A stretch of DNA of 64,000 bases from NCBI GenBank assembly GCA_012932295.1, contig JAAONU010000001.1, positions 45,233,134-45,297,133 of the forward strand, read 5' to 3'. The stretch is from Cyclina sinensis. Taxonomy: Eukaryota > Mollusca > Bivalvia > Venerida > Veneridae. Each line of letters opens with the position of its first letter. Within the stretch, counting starts at the first letter, position 1. Below the pieces are notes generated by a model. It was not told the DNA's origin and searched no databases. It saw nothing but the letters and a program-made list of their open reading frames with translations. The position numbers were made by a program, and so were the translations under genes. Shown one piece after another: positions 1 through 11,871 of the stretch.

Positions 1-175
1 GTGATAAGGTGAATATACCAATATGTTCTGGACCGCCGATTTTAAGTGGAAGGATGTTCCTCCATTTGTTCAGAATTGATTTCATATTGGTATATTCCCC
101 TAATCGTGTACATTCCCCTAATCACGAACAAATGGAGGCACCTCCTTCCACTTAAAATCGGCGGTCCGGAACAAA
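1..175. repeat. Inverted repeat (fold-back), about 47-bp arms
   Basis: Two arms of 47 bp at 25-71 and 126-172 are reverse complements with only a few mismatches; they begin GTTCTGGACC and end GGTCCGGAAC, around a 54-bp spacer. A second, nested inverted match pairs positions 1-24 with about 84-108 (AATATACCAATAT against ATATTGGTATATT). This looks like a MITE or other fold-back element, possibly cut by the window edge. No coding capacity is seen. Confidence 0.75.
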
Positions 176-359
176 CCAACCATACTTGTAACTACACTTA
201 CTAACAAGCATGCATGTAAAGTTTTGTCACAAACTTCGCCGGAAATCTTTGAATCGGAAAAAGCCGAAGATTTTCTCAACTTGGCTTAGTACCAAATAAA
301 CATAGCAAGACCAATTGAAATCCAACCATCGGTTATGAAGAATAAGGGCAGACAAACTT

Positions 360-440
360 TGTGACATACAGACAGACATACAGACGGACGGACGGAAAGT
401 AGAAAAACAATATCTTGGGATTGTAGGGGAGACATAATGA
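360..440. repeat. GACGG-tract dispersed repeat end
   Basis: A run of GACAGACATACAGACGGACG type is followed by AACAATATC and then AGGGGAGACATAAT. The same order (GACGG tract, AACAATATGTCTCCC, GGGGGAGACATAAT) occurs at 36461-36545, so this is a degenerate copy of the same dispersed family. The upstream boundary cannot be placed; similarity may start near 227. Confidence 0.55.
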
Positions 441-1429
441 AAAAGACACACCTACAACGCACGCACTAACAGAATTATACAGTTTTTCCGTGCAACAATT
501 TTTATGTTATTATGCTGTTAAACAATTCTATCAGTCGGTGCTCAGACTATATTTGATATTATTAAAAGTATAGCAAAAATCGTGTACAAGTTGTTATTAA
601 TCTTTCCTTATTATCATGTCGTTTCACTGAACAGAAATAACTGAAATAAAAACTAAGGTATTAACCTGAAGAGCTGATGAAATGCTTCATCGGTATGAAA
701 ATGAAAATGATCATGTTTGATACTGATCAACATTTTCTTAACACGCGATCCCTTAAAATACGACCTATGATCGAGGAGGCAAGAGTACGAATTCCACTCA
801 CAGATGGTCTATTAAATGCACTAACGATTCTTCAGATATTTAAATAGTCTGTATGTGTAAAATTTTATGAATCCGATATGTTCACGTCTTCAGAATCTTC
901 TGCGCCGCCTTGATGTTGTGCAACAATGTTTTTCTTGCCGAAAACCATGTTGATAGTGGTTACGTTGAAATATTGCTTCCACACATATCATTTTAAAAAC
1001 CTATTCCACACATATCTCTTTTGAATTATTTGGCATTGTTTTGTTCACTTGTTGAATTAAATGGATCCACACACAATGTTTATTCTGTATCAAATATTGT
1101 TCGCTCCGGTCATATAATAGGTTTCTTAAACAAACTATAAAGGTGGATTTAGCATCATTTTTAAGATATGCTTCCACACATGTCATCGCAATTTTAGCAA
1201 TTTAAAACGCGCCGTTTCACTTTATTAAAAAACTACAAAATATTTGCGAGAAACATTTGGGGACAGTTTGTGTTACCAAAGGGAGCGGGCCCTCAACTCT
1301 ATCCGATGAAAAATTATGATGTATTTAAAAAAATATCGTAAAAAATGTTACCTCAATCGACGTTTTGTTTACATTTTGTACACCCACACATATCCATCGA
1401 AGTCACGTGGTATCGGCACCGTGGCCATG
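441..1429. other. Intergenic sequence, no gene seen
   Basis: AT-rich sequence with only short open frames that lack splice context or recognisable domains. Nothing further could be supported. Confidence 0.5.
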
Positions 1430-2620
1430 TAAGGATCATTTTTAGTAAGTTTGGTGGAAAATGACCTAACATTTACGGATAAGATGCTGTTTGGTATTTT
1501 TTGTAGTTTTAGCCTTTCCAGCCCTTTTGTTCAATGGAGTGTAAAGGTTTGAGTAATTTTAGAAAAGGTCAATGTAAGAAACATTTCTGTAAAGTTTGGT
1601 TAAAAATTGCCCTTATGGTTTTGGAGTAGATGTCATTTTGTGAAATTTGGTGGAAAATGGCCTTGCAGTTTAGGAGATGTTGTTTTTTTCTTCTAATTTT
1701 AGCTTTTGCAGCCCTTATGTGCAATGGAGCGAAACGGTTTGAGTAATTTAACTAATTTTAGAAAAGGGCAATATAAGGAACATTTCTGTCAAGTCCGGTT
1801 AAAAATGTCCTTGTATTGGAGGAGATGTCTTTTGAAGAAAATGTGGACGGAGGACGCTGGACACAGAGTGATCCCAATAACATCTGCTCAGGTGAGCTAA
1901 AAATCTATCTGTCTGAAATCACAAGGCTCCTGAGTTCTGAAATTTGATATGAAGTGATGACTTTAGGATCTCTACCAAGTTTGTTCAAGTGTTGTTCTTT
2001 GGGTCACTATCAGCCACGCCATAGGGTCACATAATTTACATAGAAATGTAGAAGGAAATTTTTAAGATTCGTCTTCTACGAAATCATAAGATCTAGAGTT
2101 CTGAAATTTGACATGAAGCACTGTCTAGTGGATCCCTACCAAAGTTGTTAAAACTTTTATATTGACTAATATAGGATAACTCTTTAAAAAAATTCTTGTC
2201 AGAAACAGTAAGGATGAGACTTCTGAAATTGATGCGTAACCTTATTTAGTGGACCTCTACCAAGCTAGTTCAAATAATGTATCTGGCTCTACCATTGGCC
2301 CTGCCTTAGGGGTCACAGGTTGTACATAGAAATATAGAGGAAAATCTTAAAAATTCTTCTTGTCTGAAACCACAAGCCTAGAGTTCTGAAATTTGGCATG
2401 AAGCCTCGATGTATGCGGCCATGTTGGTGGATACATATTTTAATGGTTCAAATTATGTCCCTTTGTTCAAAATCGGTCCCGCCTCAGGTTTCAATTAGTA
2501 ATTAAAATTTACCTGATATTTTGCTTCTGATTATTCCTCAACATCTGTGCCACAGCCAAAGTACTCAGGGCTATCATGACCCCAATGTTATATCCTATTG
2601 TCATTCGATGCCTCAGATGA
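1430..2620 (+). repeat. Degenerate dispersed repeats with internal tandem structure
   Basis: The first part (about 1430-1895) repeats AAGTTTGGTNNAAAATNNCCTT-like blocks and ends at CTCAGGTGAGCTAAAAATC. The second part (about 1900-2480) repeats a block of roughly 160 bp marked by CTGAAATTTGRCATGAAG, CTCTACCAA and GGGTCAC. The same consensus fragments recur at 16.9-17.8 kb and 22.1-22.7 kb. The region closes with GGGCTATCATGACCCC, a decayed form of the GGGCCATCATGGCCC end seen elsewhere. Non-coding dispersed element remnants. Confidence 0.6.
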
Positions 2621-3757
2621 AGAAATATCCGGCACAATATAGAGAAACAACTAGTTTTCTGTTGGTCAATCCACCGATTTTCCTTATAGCTTCGAAAGAG
2701 AATGGCGAAGTCACAGTCATACCAGCGATTTCAGGTTAACTACTCGTGCGTGTATTTCATTTAGAATTTACTTTTTGGCAACATTTGTAGGATTTTAGGT
2801 AATCTTGATAGAAGCATATGACCCTCTCTTACATCATATTCATTTTGCCATTTTCTAGTCGCATTCCTAACGCAGCACCTTTTTGAACTGTAGCACCCAC
2901 TTTACTAGCGGTACGCTTTTAGTAGCTTTCAGTTGACAGATCATCTTATTTCGTACTGTGTCCCTTGCACATTGCAATTTATATTACATGGCTAGTATGA
3001 GAAGTAATACTTATTTACAATGCAGTGCACTTTGGTCCTTTCTAACGTGCCTTTCTTTAAGTCCATGTTCTAACTATTAAAAGCGCTGTGCAGTTAGGCG
3101 ACACACAGAAACAATTTAATTTCTTTGAATTCTAGTTAGAAAAATCCAGAGTAGAAAGGCAAAGCTTTGAGAAAAGGTTGAAAAAAATGCAATAGTTATA
3201 CCGCAAAAATACAAATTAATACTGACAAGTTAATGAAATCAATGAGGTAAATATTAAGTTAGACTGGCCTCTAAAACATGTATAAACCCAATCGTAACAA
3301 CTCGGCCTTTTCCGACAACTTCGTATAAACCCAAGGTGTTCCGATTGATGTAAACCCTGCCTGTGACTTTGATTTGTTACGATGTGCCTTAACGGTATAG
3401 AATTGAATATACAATATAATTTAATAATCAGTTACTTGAAAGCAGCTTTTTGTAAGTAAAAAGGTCGTACTACATCCAATTTTAATTGATACAAAGTGTG
3501 TGCATGTATTTTATTATTTCATTTTTAAACATAAATCCGTGTGTTGTACTTAGAGCTAAATATTTCATTCTGGAATAATCATCTGTTCATTCCTTTTGAA
3601 GTACGCTCAAGTTACAACTCACTTTCAATGATGGAAATATTGAAATGTAATTTTCACTTAGTTACCTTTTTCTTTTGTCTTAGGCTGCTTACAAAACATA
3701 GTATCATACCGCTTCGAGGAGAATGATTTAAATGAGATTTTATATTAAAAAAAACTC
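2621..3757. other. Intergenic sequence downstream of the METTL24-like gene
   Basis: AT-rich with no supported gene. Short open frames here have no recognisable domain. Confidence 0.45.
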
Positions 3758-3763
3758 TTTATT
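3758..3763 (-). promoter_or_regulatory. Poly(A) signal overlapping the METTL24-like stop codon
   Basis: On the minus strand the gene ends TAATAAAG: the TAA stop overlaps a canonical AATAAA hexamer, followed by a T-rich run about 10 nt later. If used, the 3' UTR would be only a few tens of bases. No other strong signal was sought far downstream. Confidence 0.45.
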
Positions 3764-6342
3764 ATCTTACTTTAACAAAATTAATCTCATGACAATTAGT
3801 TCGAAGTTCATGTCTACACTTGGATATAAACTGGCACCACTTATTTTGATGTGTCCAAAATATTCTATATCCGATATTGTATAAGTTCTTGAGCAATTTT
3901 AAAGCTGGAAAATATTTGTCAATTCCTTGCTCCGGAGAACTCATCGCCAAATGGAACTCTACCACGAGGTTTGAGGTTCCGGTAAAATCTCTGTTGGCGA
4001 TCATATCAGGTAAAACTTCCCACTCGTAAATTTCTATGTCCATCTTCAATATTGAAATGTTTGTCTGTAAAAGATATATAACTGGCTCGGAGATCAATTG
4101 TAACATACCTATCAACTGCAAGGAATTGTCACCGTTAAGCAATTATTGAACAGTGGTTTTGAATTAAGTAAACCCAGTCATGTACCATCTATTTGTTTTG
4201 TCTCAGACCATCATTTTGTACTTCTCCTAAGGTATGAAAGGATGCCACCTGTAATCTAGTCAGGACCTTTTCTATAACCTTTATGGTTTTGCGTATCAAA
4301 ATAGCCTCCTTACTTCCCGATACTCAGGCCTGGATCCAGAACCTGTGGTAGAGGGTGCGCGGCACACCATTGGTGATAGTATATGATTTAACATTAGAAC
4401 GGCATTTTCAACATTTAAAAGACTTTTAAAAGAGGCTGTACTCCAGATTTGACATAAAAAAAAAATTTCATATATTATATATTTAGATGCCGTGAGATTA
4501 TAACAACATAATATTTTACTTTAAAACTGATTATAAAAGTCAAAATAGAATAAAAAAAATATTTTCGCTCCAGCCTGATTTGAACTCTGGACACTCATGT
4601 TAACAAAATATTTCCATCGCTTTTACTGTCACCACCATCGCCGCATGTGATATCATAGATATTTACTTTAAATCTTATACGATATAGTTATACCGTCGCG
4701 TTACGGTATAGCACTTTGAAAGGGAAAAAAATCTATTTATAATGTAATTATTTGACTTATTTTTTGTCAGTAAGTTATTTTTTAACCATTAGTCATAAAT
4801 ATTACAAGAAATTTATAATACAAGAAAACTTTCTTTTTTTGTCATCTGGACCACAGCCTCTTTAAAGGCAATTCTAAGACAATTTGGGGTTACTTGCACC
4901 CCCTGGATCGGACCTGCATATGTACAAATAGTGCGTCTACATTTTTTCAACTTAGCAAAGTGAATGCAGTTAAACAGTAAAAGAATCATGACAGAAGTTT
5001 TCAGTCCATTTCAGGTAAGCATTGATAATATGACGAACCTTCATATGGCCTAATTTAGAACGAATCGAGCTGTATCTCAGTAAGTGCCATTGGCCCTCTG
5101 TGACCTCGTCACGTGATGAGATTCCTAGATTGTGAAAATTTATTTTCCCTTTTGTAAAATCACCCATATCCATACTGAAAAAAACAACAACAACAGTGAA
5201 TTCCAGTAGCATTTAAACAATAATTTAAGAAAAGGAACTTAAATGTATTAGTACAGAGTATCGTGACAAATACAAATTTAATCTTGCATCATCTTAAGTT
5301 TTAGAGTAAAATCAATTTATTCTAATTTAAAATATAGATGCAACCTGATTGAAACTGCTGTGTAAAATGTAAAAAGATCGTGCACTACAGACTGATTGGT
5401 AACAATGTGTATCACGTGTTTAAGCGACTAAGCCATTTATTGTCTCGATCGTGCAGCCTTTTCAAAAACGTTATGTAGACGCGTATGATGCCTTTCAATA
5501 GATGAATTTTTTGTCGGAGTAAATTACTATTTAATCAAGTTTTAATTTGAAGAATTTCAAATAAAATTAATGCCTAGCTCGAACTTGTTACCAGAAAGTA
5601 AATGAAAAATACTTAAAATTAAGAAATGCAATTGACTTACCTTGGATCAAAGGAGTGAACTTCACAACCGTAATACTTGGCGACCGCCTCATCAAAACTG
5701 AAATCATTGTTGATTCTGAAAAAGAGAATTCAAAGTCATATTTTAAAACTATTTTCATCCTGTAAATACTCTTCATCTTTACTGAGTTCCAATTTGTAAA
5801 CGGGCAATCCTTTTGAAAAATATTTACCTAATATATATTTGCATTCTATAAATTACTTCCTTTTGTTTGAAGTTGACAGTTACAGTGAAAATAATAACAA
5901 AAGTTGTAAATCCAGGTTCCAGATCTGGAATTCAATAAATCCAGCTTCCGCCATTTCAGAAAGAGACCCACGTTCTTCCCAACAGGTTAAGTTGTATTGC
6001 AGATATATAGGTGTACTCGTGCTTGTCTAGATATTAAACATTTTGATAGAAAGACTCTTGTAAAAATGAAAATTTCCGCTTAACGAAGTATGTTTTGGCT
6101 CAATGAAGTTACATTTCCTTGAGATAATTCGACAGTCAATTTAGCAGGAAAGACTTACCCAAACGAGTAGACCAGACAAGGCCTTCCAGTGGGTCTGTAT
6201 GGTTCTTCATCACAAATATCCCATCCGCCATCTTCAATTTTTCCTAGCCGGACTTTTCTTTTACAAAGATACTGTAAATTCTCGACGTACCTGAAAGAAA
6301 CAAGTTTACAACGTTTCCTGTGTTCGCAGTTGCAGAGAACAT

Positions 6343-6373
<31 letters not shown>

Positions 6374-9300
6374 TTGTAAAATTCGACGTTTTATATATGA
6401 AGTATAATGAGTGGATGAAAAGAAACACAAGCATTTCACTTTTTATGCCATGTTAATGATAAGCATTTTACTCTGTAGCCCATAATGATAAAAATGAAGT
6501 GCTTGAGTTTTTCCAATTTTCTATTGGCGAGAAAATTCCTCTGAATCCATGTCACGTCTGGTAAACAACAGAGCTACCTCTTTCGGAGGTATACGGTAAA
6601 TCACTCTATCGCTACTTCCGAGGTAGTGCATGTCGCTGAATGTGAGTATCAACAAAGGTAAAATATTTTCATATTTTATATTTTTGGTAAATTCAGAATC
6701 GAATATCGAAAATCGAAGAATGCTATACCATGTAGATTTGATTAAAGTTTCCAGGGAACGTAAAGTTGGCGAATTTATCTTTCAAATGTAGTTGTGGCGG
6801 TGTTTCCCAGTTAGCGAAGTTAGCGTTGAAATGGGCCGTTTCGTCATGAAAGTAGTGTTTTTGCCTCGTATTTTCATTTAAACAGCAATTCAGACTAAAC
6901 AGATATACGTTTCAAGTAGATGTTAGGTCTAGAATGCAAATGAAATCTAAATTACAACCAAAACTTAGTTATTAAAGGAAATATATGATATTTTTTTTTG
7001 GAGAGACAGCTCTGTCGTGAAGGAGGTAGCCATGTCGTCAAGGAGATAGCTCTATAGGATTATTTACAGAAATTTCCGATTGTTTGCTATATTCAGTAAC
7101 ATCTAGAAGTCCTACTTACAAATACAATGTCATGTTTATTGTATATAACTGTGTAAATAAAAATAAATACATGTTTATTGTATATAACTTTGTAAATAAA
7201 ATATAAAATCTTAAGTAAATTATTCGTTTCAGGTGACTGCATTAATTTAAAGGGAAAAAGCGACGAAGCTTTCTGTGTAGAAGGAAAAAGTGTAGATACG
7301 AGTATACCAGCTCAAAATGGAAAGTACATTTAAAAAAACATTTTTGAAAAACTATAATTATATTCAGAGATCCTTGGAAAATGAGTACACTAAAAACCAA
7401 ACAAAAAAAGAAAAATGGTCCATAACAAAAGTTGTACACCTTTTAAATCTCAACTTATGAAAAAAATCAGAATTTTACGCCGTCTCCTCTAAAATTTAAC
7501 CGTGTAATCACTTTAGAAAGGAAAAATGAGTTTACCAATCGACCGACATCAAAAAGAACTTTACAATAAAACGAAGAAAAGATCAACAGTAATGATTTTA
7601 TTGAAACATATAGCGAGGAAGATGAAACATTACAATATACTGAAACTGACATTGAAAGCGACCCTTCAACAACTGTGCAAGAAAAACTGACTGTGGAAGA
7701 CGAAATATACAGAGAACTTGACGATGGTATTTTGGAAATGGAAAAAATGCGATCTAAAAAAGTCCATTGGTGATAGTCTTTGCTTGCCAAGTAACTGAAC
7801 TGTTTCGTTCTTTGGCCCAGACATGAATCTCAAAAATCTACCGCCAAACAGCTTTTTTCCTATCCAAAAAACTTTAGACTTGTTTCACTGTATCGCAAAC
7901 TTCGAACGTCTTCAGTACCTAACCATCTAACAACGTCCATGACTGATAAAAGAAAGGCAGCGTTATTCAAAGGAAATTGTTTTTTCGATAATAACTTAAG
8001 GAATGATAGAAATACTTTTTCTAGATCGCATTTTTCCATTTCCAAAGTAACATCGTCAACTTTCTAAAGTGATTACACGGTTGAATCTTAGAGGAGACGG
8101 CGTAAATATTCTGATCTTTTTTCATAAGTGGAGATTTAAAAGGTGTACATCTTTTGTTATGGACCATTTTTCTTTTTTTGTTTGGTTTTTAGTGTACTCG
8201 TTTTCCAAGGATTTCTGAATATAATTATAGTTTTTCTTAAATGTTTTTTTAAATGTACTTTCCATTTTGTGCTGGTATACTCATATCTACACTTTTTCCT
8301 TCTACACAGAAAGCTTCGTCGCTTTTTCCCTTTAAATGCAGTCACCTGAAACGAATAATTTACTTAAGATTTTATATTTTATTTACAAAGTTATATACAA
8401 TAAACATGTATTTATTTTTATTTACACAGTTATATACAATAAACATGACATTGTATTTGTAAGTAGGACTTCTAGATGTTACTGAATATAGCAAACAATC
8501 GGAAATTTCTGTAAATAATCCTATAGAGCTATCTCCTTGACGACATGGCTACCTCCTTCACGACAGAGCTGTCTCTCCAAAAAAAAATATCATATATTTC
8601 CTTTAATAACTAAGTTTTGGTTGTAATTTAGATTTCATTTGCATTCTAGACCTAACATCTACTTGAAACGTATATCTGTTTAATCTTAATTGCTGTTTAA
8701 ATGAAAAAAAGAGGCAAAAACACTACTTTCATGACGAAACGGCCCATTTCAACGCTAACTTCGCTAACTGGGAAACACCGCCACAACTACATTTGAAAGA
8801 TAAATTCGCCAACTTTACGTTCCCTGGAAACTTTAATCAAATCTACATGGTATAGCATTCTTCGATTTTCGATATTAGATTCTGAATTTACCAAAAATAT
8901 AAAATATGAAAATATTTTACCTTTGTTGATACTCACATTCAGCGACATGCACTACCTCGGAAGTAGCGATAGAGCGATTTACCGTATACCTCCTAAAGAG
9001 GTAGCTCTGTTGTTTACCAAGCGTGCATGTGTCAGGTTTAACTCTGCTGTTTGACTCCGTATTACTTGATTATTTTACCTTACACTGTTTTTTTATTTGT
9101 ACATAAATATGTTCTGCTCTTCAATATTTGGCGGAGTAAAAGTTATCTATCTATCCATCTTTTTTGAACAAAAGAATGTAAAGAAAAAACACTGTCTGAA
9201 AATTTCCGTTTACATGCTTAGAGCGTAATGCTTTACCTTCCGTAGTATGCAAAAATGTCAATCTTACAAATGGTTCGAACAAATAAATTAAGTTAATTAT

Positions 9301-11871
9301 TTTTTTTTAAAAAGGTTAGCTTTATGTTGAACAGATTAACTAAAATTTTAGCCCTGCCAAAATGATTTTTAAAGTTGTTTTTTTATTTCGAAACAAAACT
9401 TTCACTCCATACAATTTATATTCTCAAGCCTAAAACCCACCTGTGGTAAAGAGCGGAAAGTTCTTCTCTAGACAAGGTTTCCAGTATTTGAACGTCCGGT
9501 ATGGCCACAGTTTCATTGCGCTGTATTTGCTTGATAAATGGCGTCTCTATGTAGTCTTCAGGTTTGCACACGATATTATCTTCCTGGCGGGATTTCGTCC
9601 CATACTGGAAAATGAGATTAACAACTGTTTACTTGAGAACAAGTATATACATAAGTCACTACAACTCGCTGTAACTACATGTAGTTCAGTATTCACTGGA
9701 GTTTTAACTAACTTTCCCTTTCGAATATATATATAGATAATATCAACATTATGCATGCAAAGCTAACTTAACAAGGACATTGTAAACACGCATTAGCTAT
9801 ATATAAAGCTGAAATTATTGTATGTATTTTATATAAAAAAGGAGACACGTGAACGATGCATTAATGTACACCGGATATGTTGTAAAATGAGAAATAAACA
9901 TCCATATTTATGTGAGTTCGGTACAAGTTTTGCATGTTGAAGTACCAGATAAGTCTAGATGTACATACAAATATATCATCAAACATGTAAATAGAAGCCG
10001 GTAAAATGATACTGCATGGTCACTGACGAGGATCAGTGTTATGAAAATATTTTGAAGTCTTCTGGTGTAAATTCCAATTAACCTAGTTTAAACTTATTTA
10101 TTTTACATCAACTGGGAAGCATGTTCTTGCAACTTATATTAACTCTCTTGATGACTGCTTCCTGAGTTCAAACCAGTACTCGCACCGAAAGTGAATGTGG
10201 AACTAAAGTCTGAATTGACAGATTTCAAGGTTAATTTTTCTAAAGCATGATAAGATTTTCGAAAGATTTTCTGTTAATTTCCCGGGGATAGGCGTGGCTG
10301 TAAAGTTGCAATGACCTTCCTTAACGTCACATTACATTGTGTTCCGGTCAATACATTGCCTTTTGAAGAACAGTATTTCTTATACTTTTCCCAAGTTTAT
10401 GTTCGTGATAGTTTTTCAAACGTACCTTCCTTGAAACAAACAAAAAATTCAACCAACAAAATAAAAATACATTTAAACTGTGCATCGTTGCATAATACGC
10501 ATATATAAGTATTTTCCAATTTCATTTTTTGGTCAATCACGTTCTATAGTGTTTTTATGACTGCACAATTCTTTTTTCTTTTTTTCTGTTCGTATACTCA
10601 GTGGCGTAGAAAAAAAGAGGTGCGCATACATTATTTTTCATTAAACATAATTCGGATAGTTGCGCTCAGTATATCAGAATCTAAACATATTTTTCAACAG
10701 TTACTAGTATAGTGTACACCTGACAAAAAGACAGTGTATGAAGGAATTCATCATGATGAGGCAAAAAAAAAAAAAAAAAAAAAAATACTGCAATGAATCT
10801 ACTTTCGGATAGCCTGTGTGACTATTTTCGGATTACGAGATCATCGAATACGTGGATTGGCCAGTGTGGGCGCATTAATATATATCAATTTTAAAGTGGA
10901 CGTGTCCCTCGATGCCTGATTTTGAATTGCGCTTCTAAAAACTTCCGGCTGTCGCCAACAGTCTAATAACTTTCCCAGTACAGTCCAAATCAAAATTATT
11001 TATGTGTTATATCTTGAAAAAACCGGCATTCGTTTTTACATATGGCACGTTTAAGAGAAGGGACAAATCGTAAATTCAGAATTATCCTAAACTGACGATT
11101 TCATCCCAAATTCGTGCCCCTCCCACGGCTCAGCCTCTGTCACGCTTCAACGGTTTACAGCTGACTTACTCATTTACTCATATATCCGGGATACGGTGAT
11201 CCACCATGACCAGTGGTATCCGACACGCTAGACTATATGCACTTGAAGTCTTGTATTCATAAGCCCATGTGTTTGAAAGAATATATTACAAGGAGAATAA
11301 GCCATCTCTCTACTCGTCTTGTGTATGGTCAACATAACTTTAGGTTTAATGCTATTTTTTCAAATCTTCACTGAGAAACGGTTGGCAGGGTTACCTTGTT
11401 TTACTCTTTCTTTTCATGCAGTATTTCAGTTTGAAGTATCGGCGCTACACCTTGTCCTTATAAGAATTCTATTTAGAAAGGAATCCTACAATGATAGCTT
11501 TTACCTTTACAAGAAATATTTGGAGGAAAATAAACCCACAACAGTAGCTTGTCCTTCAAACACATGACTAACAACGGTAGACCATTTCCTTATACATGTA
11601 TGTAAAATTTAGGAGGAAAGAAATAAAAAAAACTGTGCACCATATCCATAAAGGATTTGTTTGGAACGGTTGTTCTTATCCCTAAATAATGTGTTTCGGG
11701 GTAAAAAGCGAAGAAAAAAACTAAATACAATTACATGTAACAATTCCTATGACTTACCTTCTTGGGACGGTCATATATCATAAACAGCAAGCTAATTCCC
11801 AAAATAAGTCCTAAACCCACGGAAACGTATCGTTTGTTCGCTTGTATCATGACTAAATTACACTTGATCAT
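3762..11871 (-). CDS. METTL24: METTL24-like methyltransferase, type II membrane protein
   Basis: Six coding exons, in order 11758-11871, 9441-9604, 6159-6290, 5641-5715, 5039-5174 and 3762-4064, join with GT-AG introns and consistent phases into 307 aa. Exon 1 gives a short cytosolic tail and one hydrophobic anchor (about residues 17-33), then the lumenal region. The methyltransferase core has the family signature WDIC at 116-119, then CLVYSFGINNDFSFDE (131-146), which forms the SAM-binding loop, then HSFDP, and finally LKMDIEIYEWEVL (213-225), where Asp216 and the Trp are family-conserved. This is the Methyltransf_22/METTL24 architecture; the substrate of this family is not established to my knowledge. 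Length is close to that of vertebrate METTL24 (about 360 aa), with a shorter N-terminus. Molluscs carry several related paralogues, so one-to-one orthology with vertebrate METTL24 is not shown. Intron 2 holds a 2.5 kb fold-back element. Confidence 0.88.
6341..6375. repeat. (ATTT)n microsatellite
   Basis: About nine uninterrupted ATTT units lie in METTL24-like intron 2, about 180 bp before the fold-back element. Confidence 0.9.
6553..9025. mobile_element. Long terminal-inverted-repeat (fold-back) element, 2.47 kb
   Basis: The left arm (about 6553-7520) and right arm (about 8061-9025) are near-identical reverse complements. For example GGCGGTGTTTCCCAGTTAGC near 6797 pairs with its complement near 8760, and matched blocks near 7480-7515 pair with 8061-8100. 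A unique spacer of about 540 bp separates them. Outer ends read CACGTCTGGTAAAC on the left and the complement of CACGCTTGGTAAAC on the right. Each end is flanked by CATGT (6548-6552 and 9026-9030), a candidate 5-bp target-site duplication. The ends beginning CAC with a 5-bp duplication recall Transib or Chapaev-type elements, but no transposase is visible, so the superfamily is a guess. It is non-autonomous and lies entirely inside METTL24-like intron 2. Confidence 0.85.
7570..7773 (+). pseudogene. Acidic ORF relic in the fold-back spacer and left arm
   Basis: An open frame of 67 codons without its own ATG runs to a TGA at 7771. It is rich in Glu and Asp (for example TYSEEDETLQYTETDIESD) and ends MRSKKVHW. 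Its composition looks protein-coding against the AT-rich surroundings. In the arms, the frame KKRRSFLCRRKKCRYEYTS is also peptide-like. Probably remains of a gene carried by an ancestral autonomous element; family not recognised. Confidence 0.3.

Noticed and set aside
7242..8462. Paired open frames on both strands (62-107 codons) as genes
   Set aside because: They are mirror images created by the inverted repeat arms; none starts or ends in a splice or gene context.
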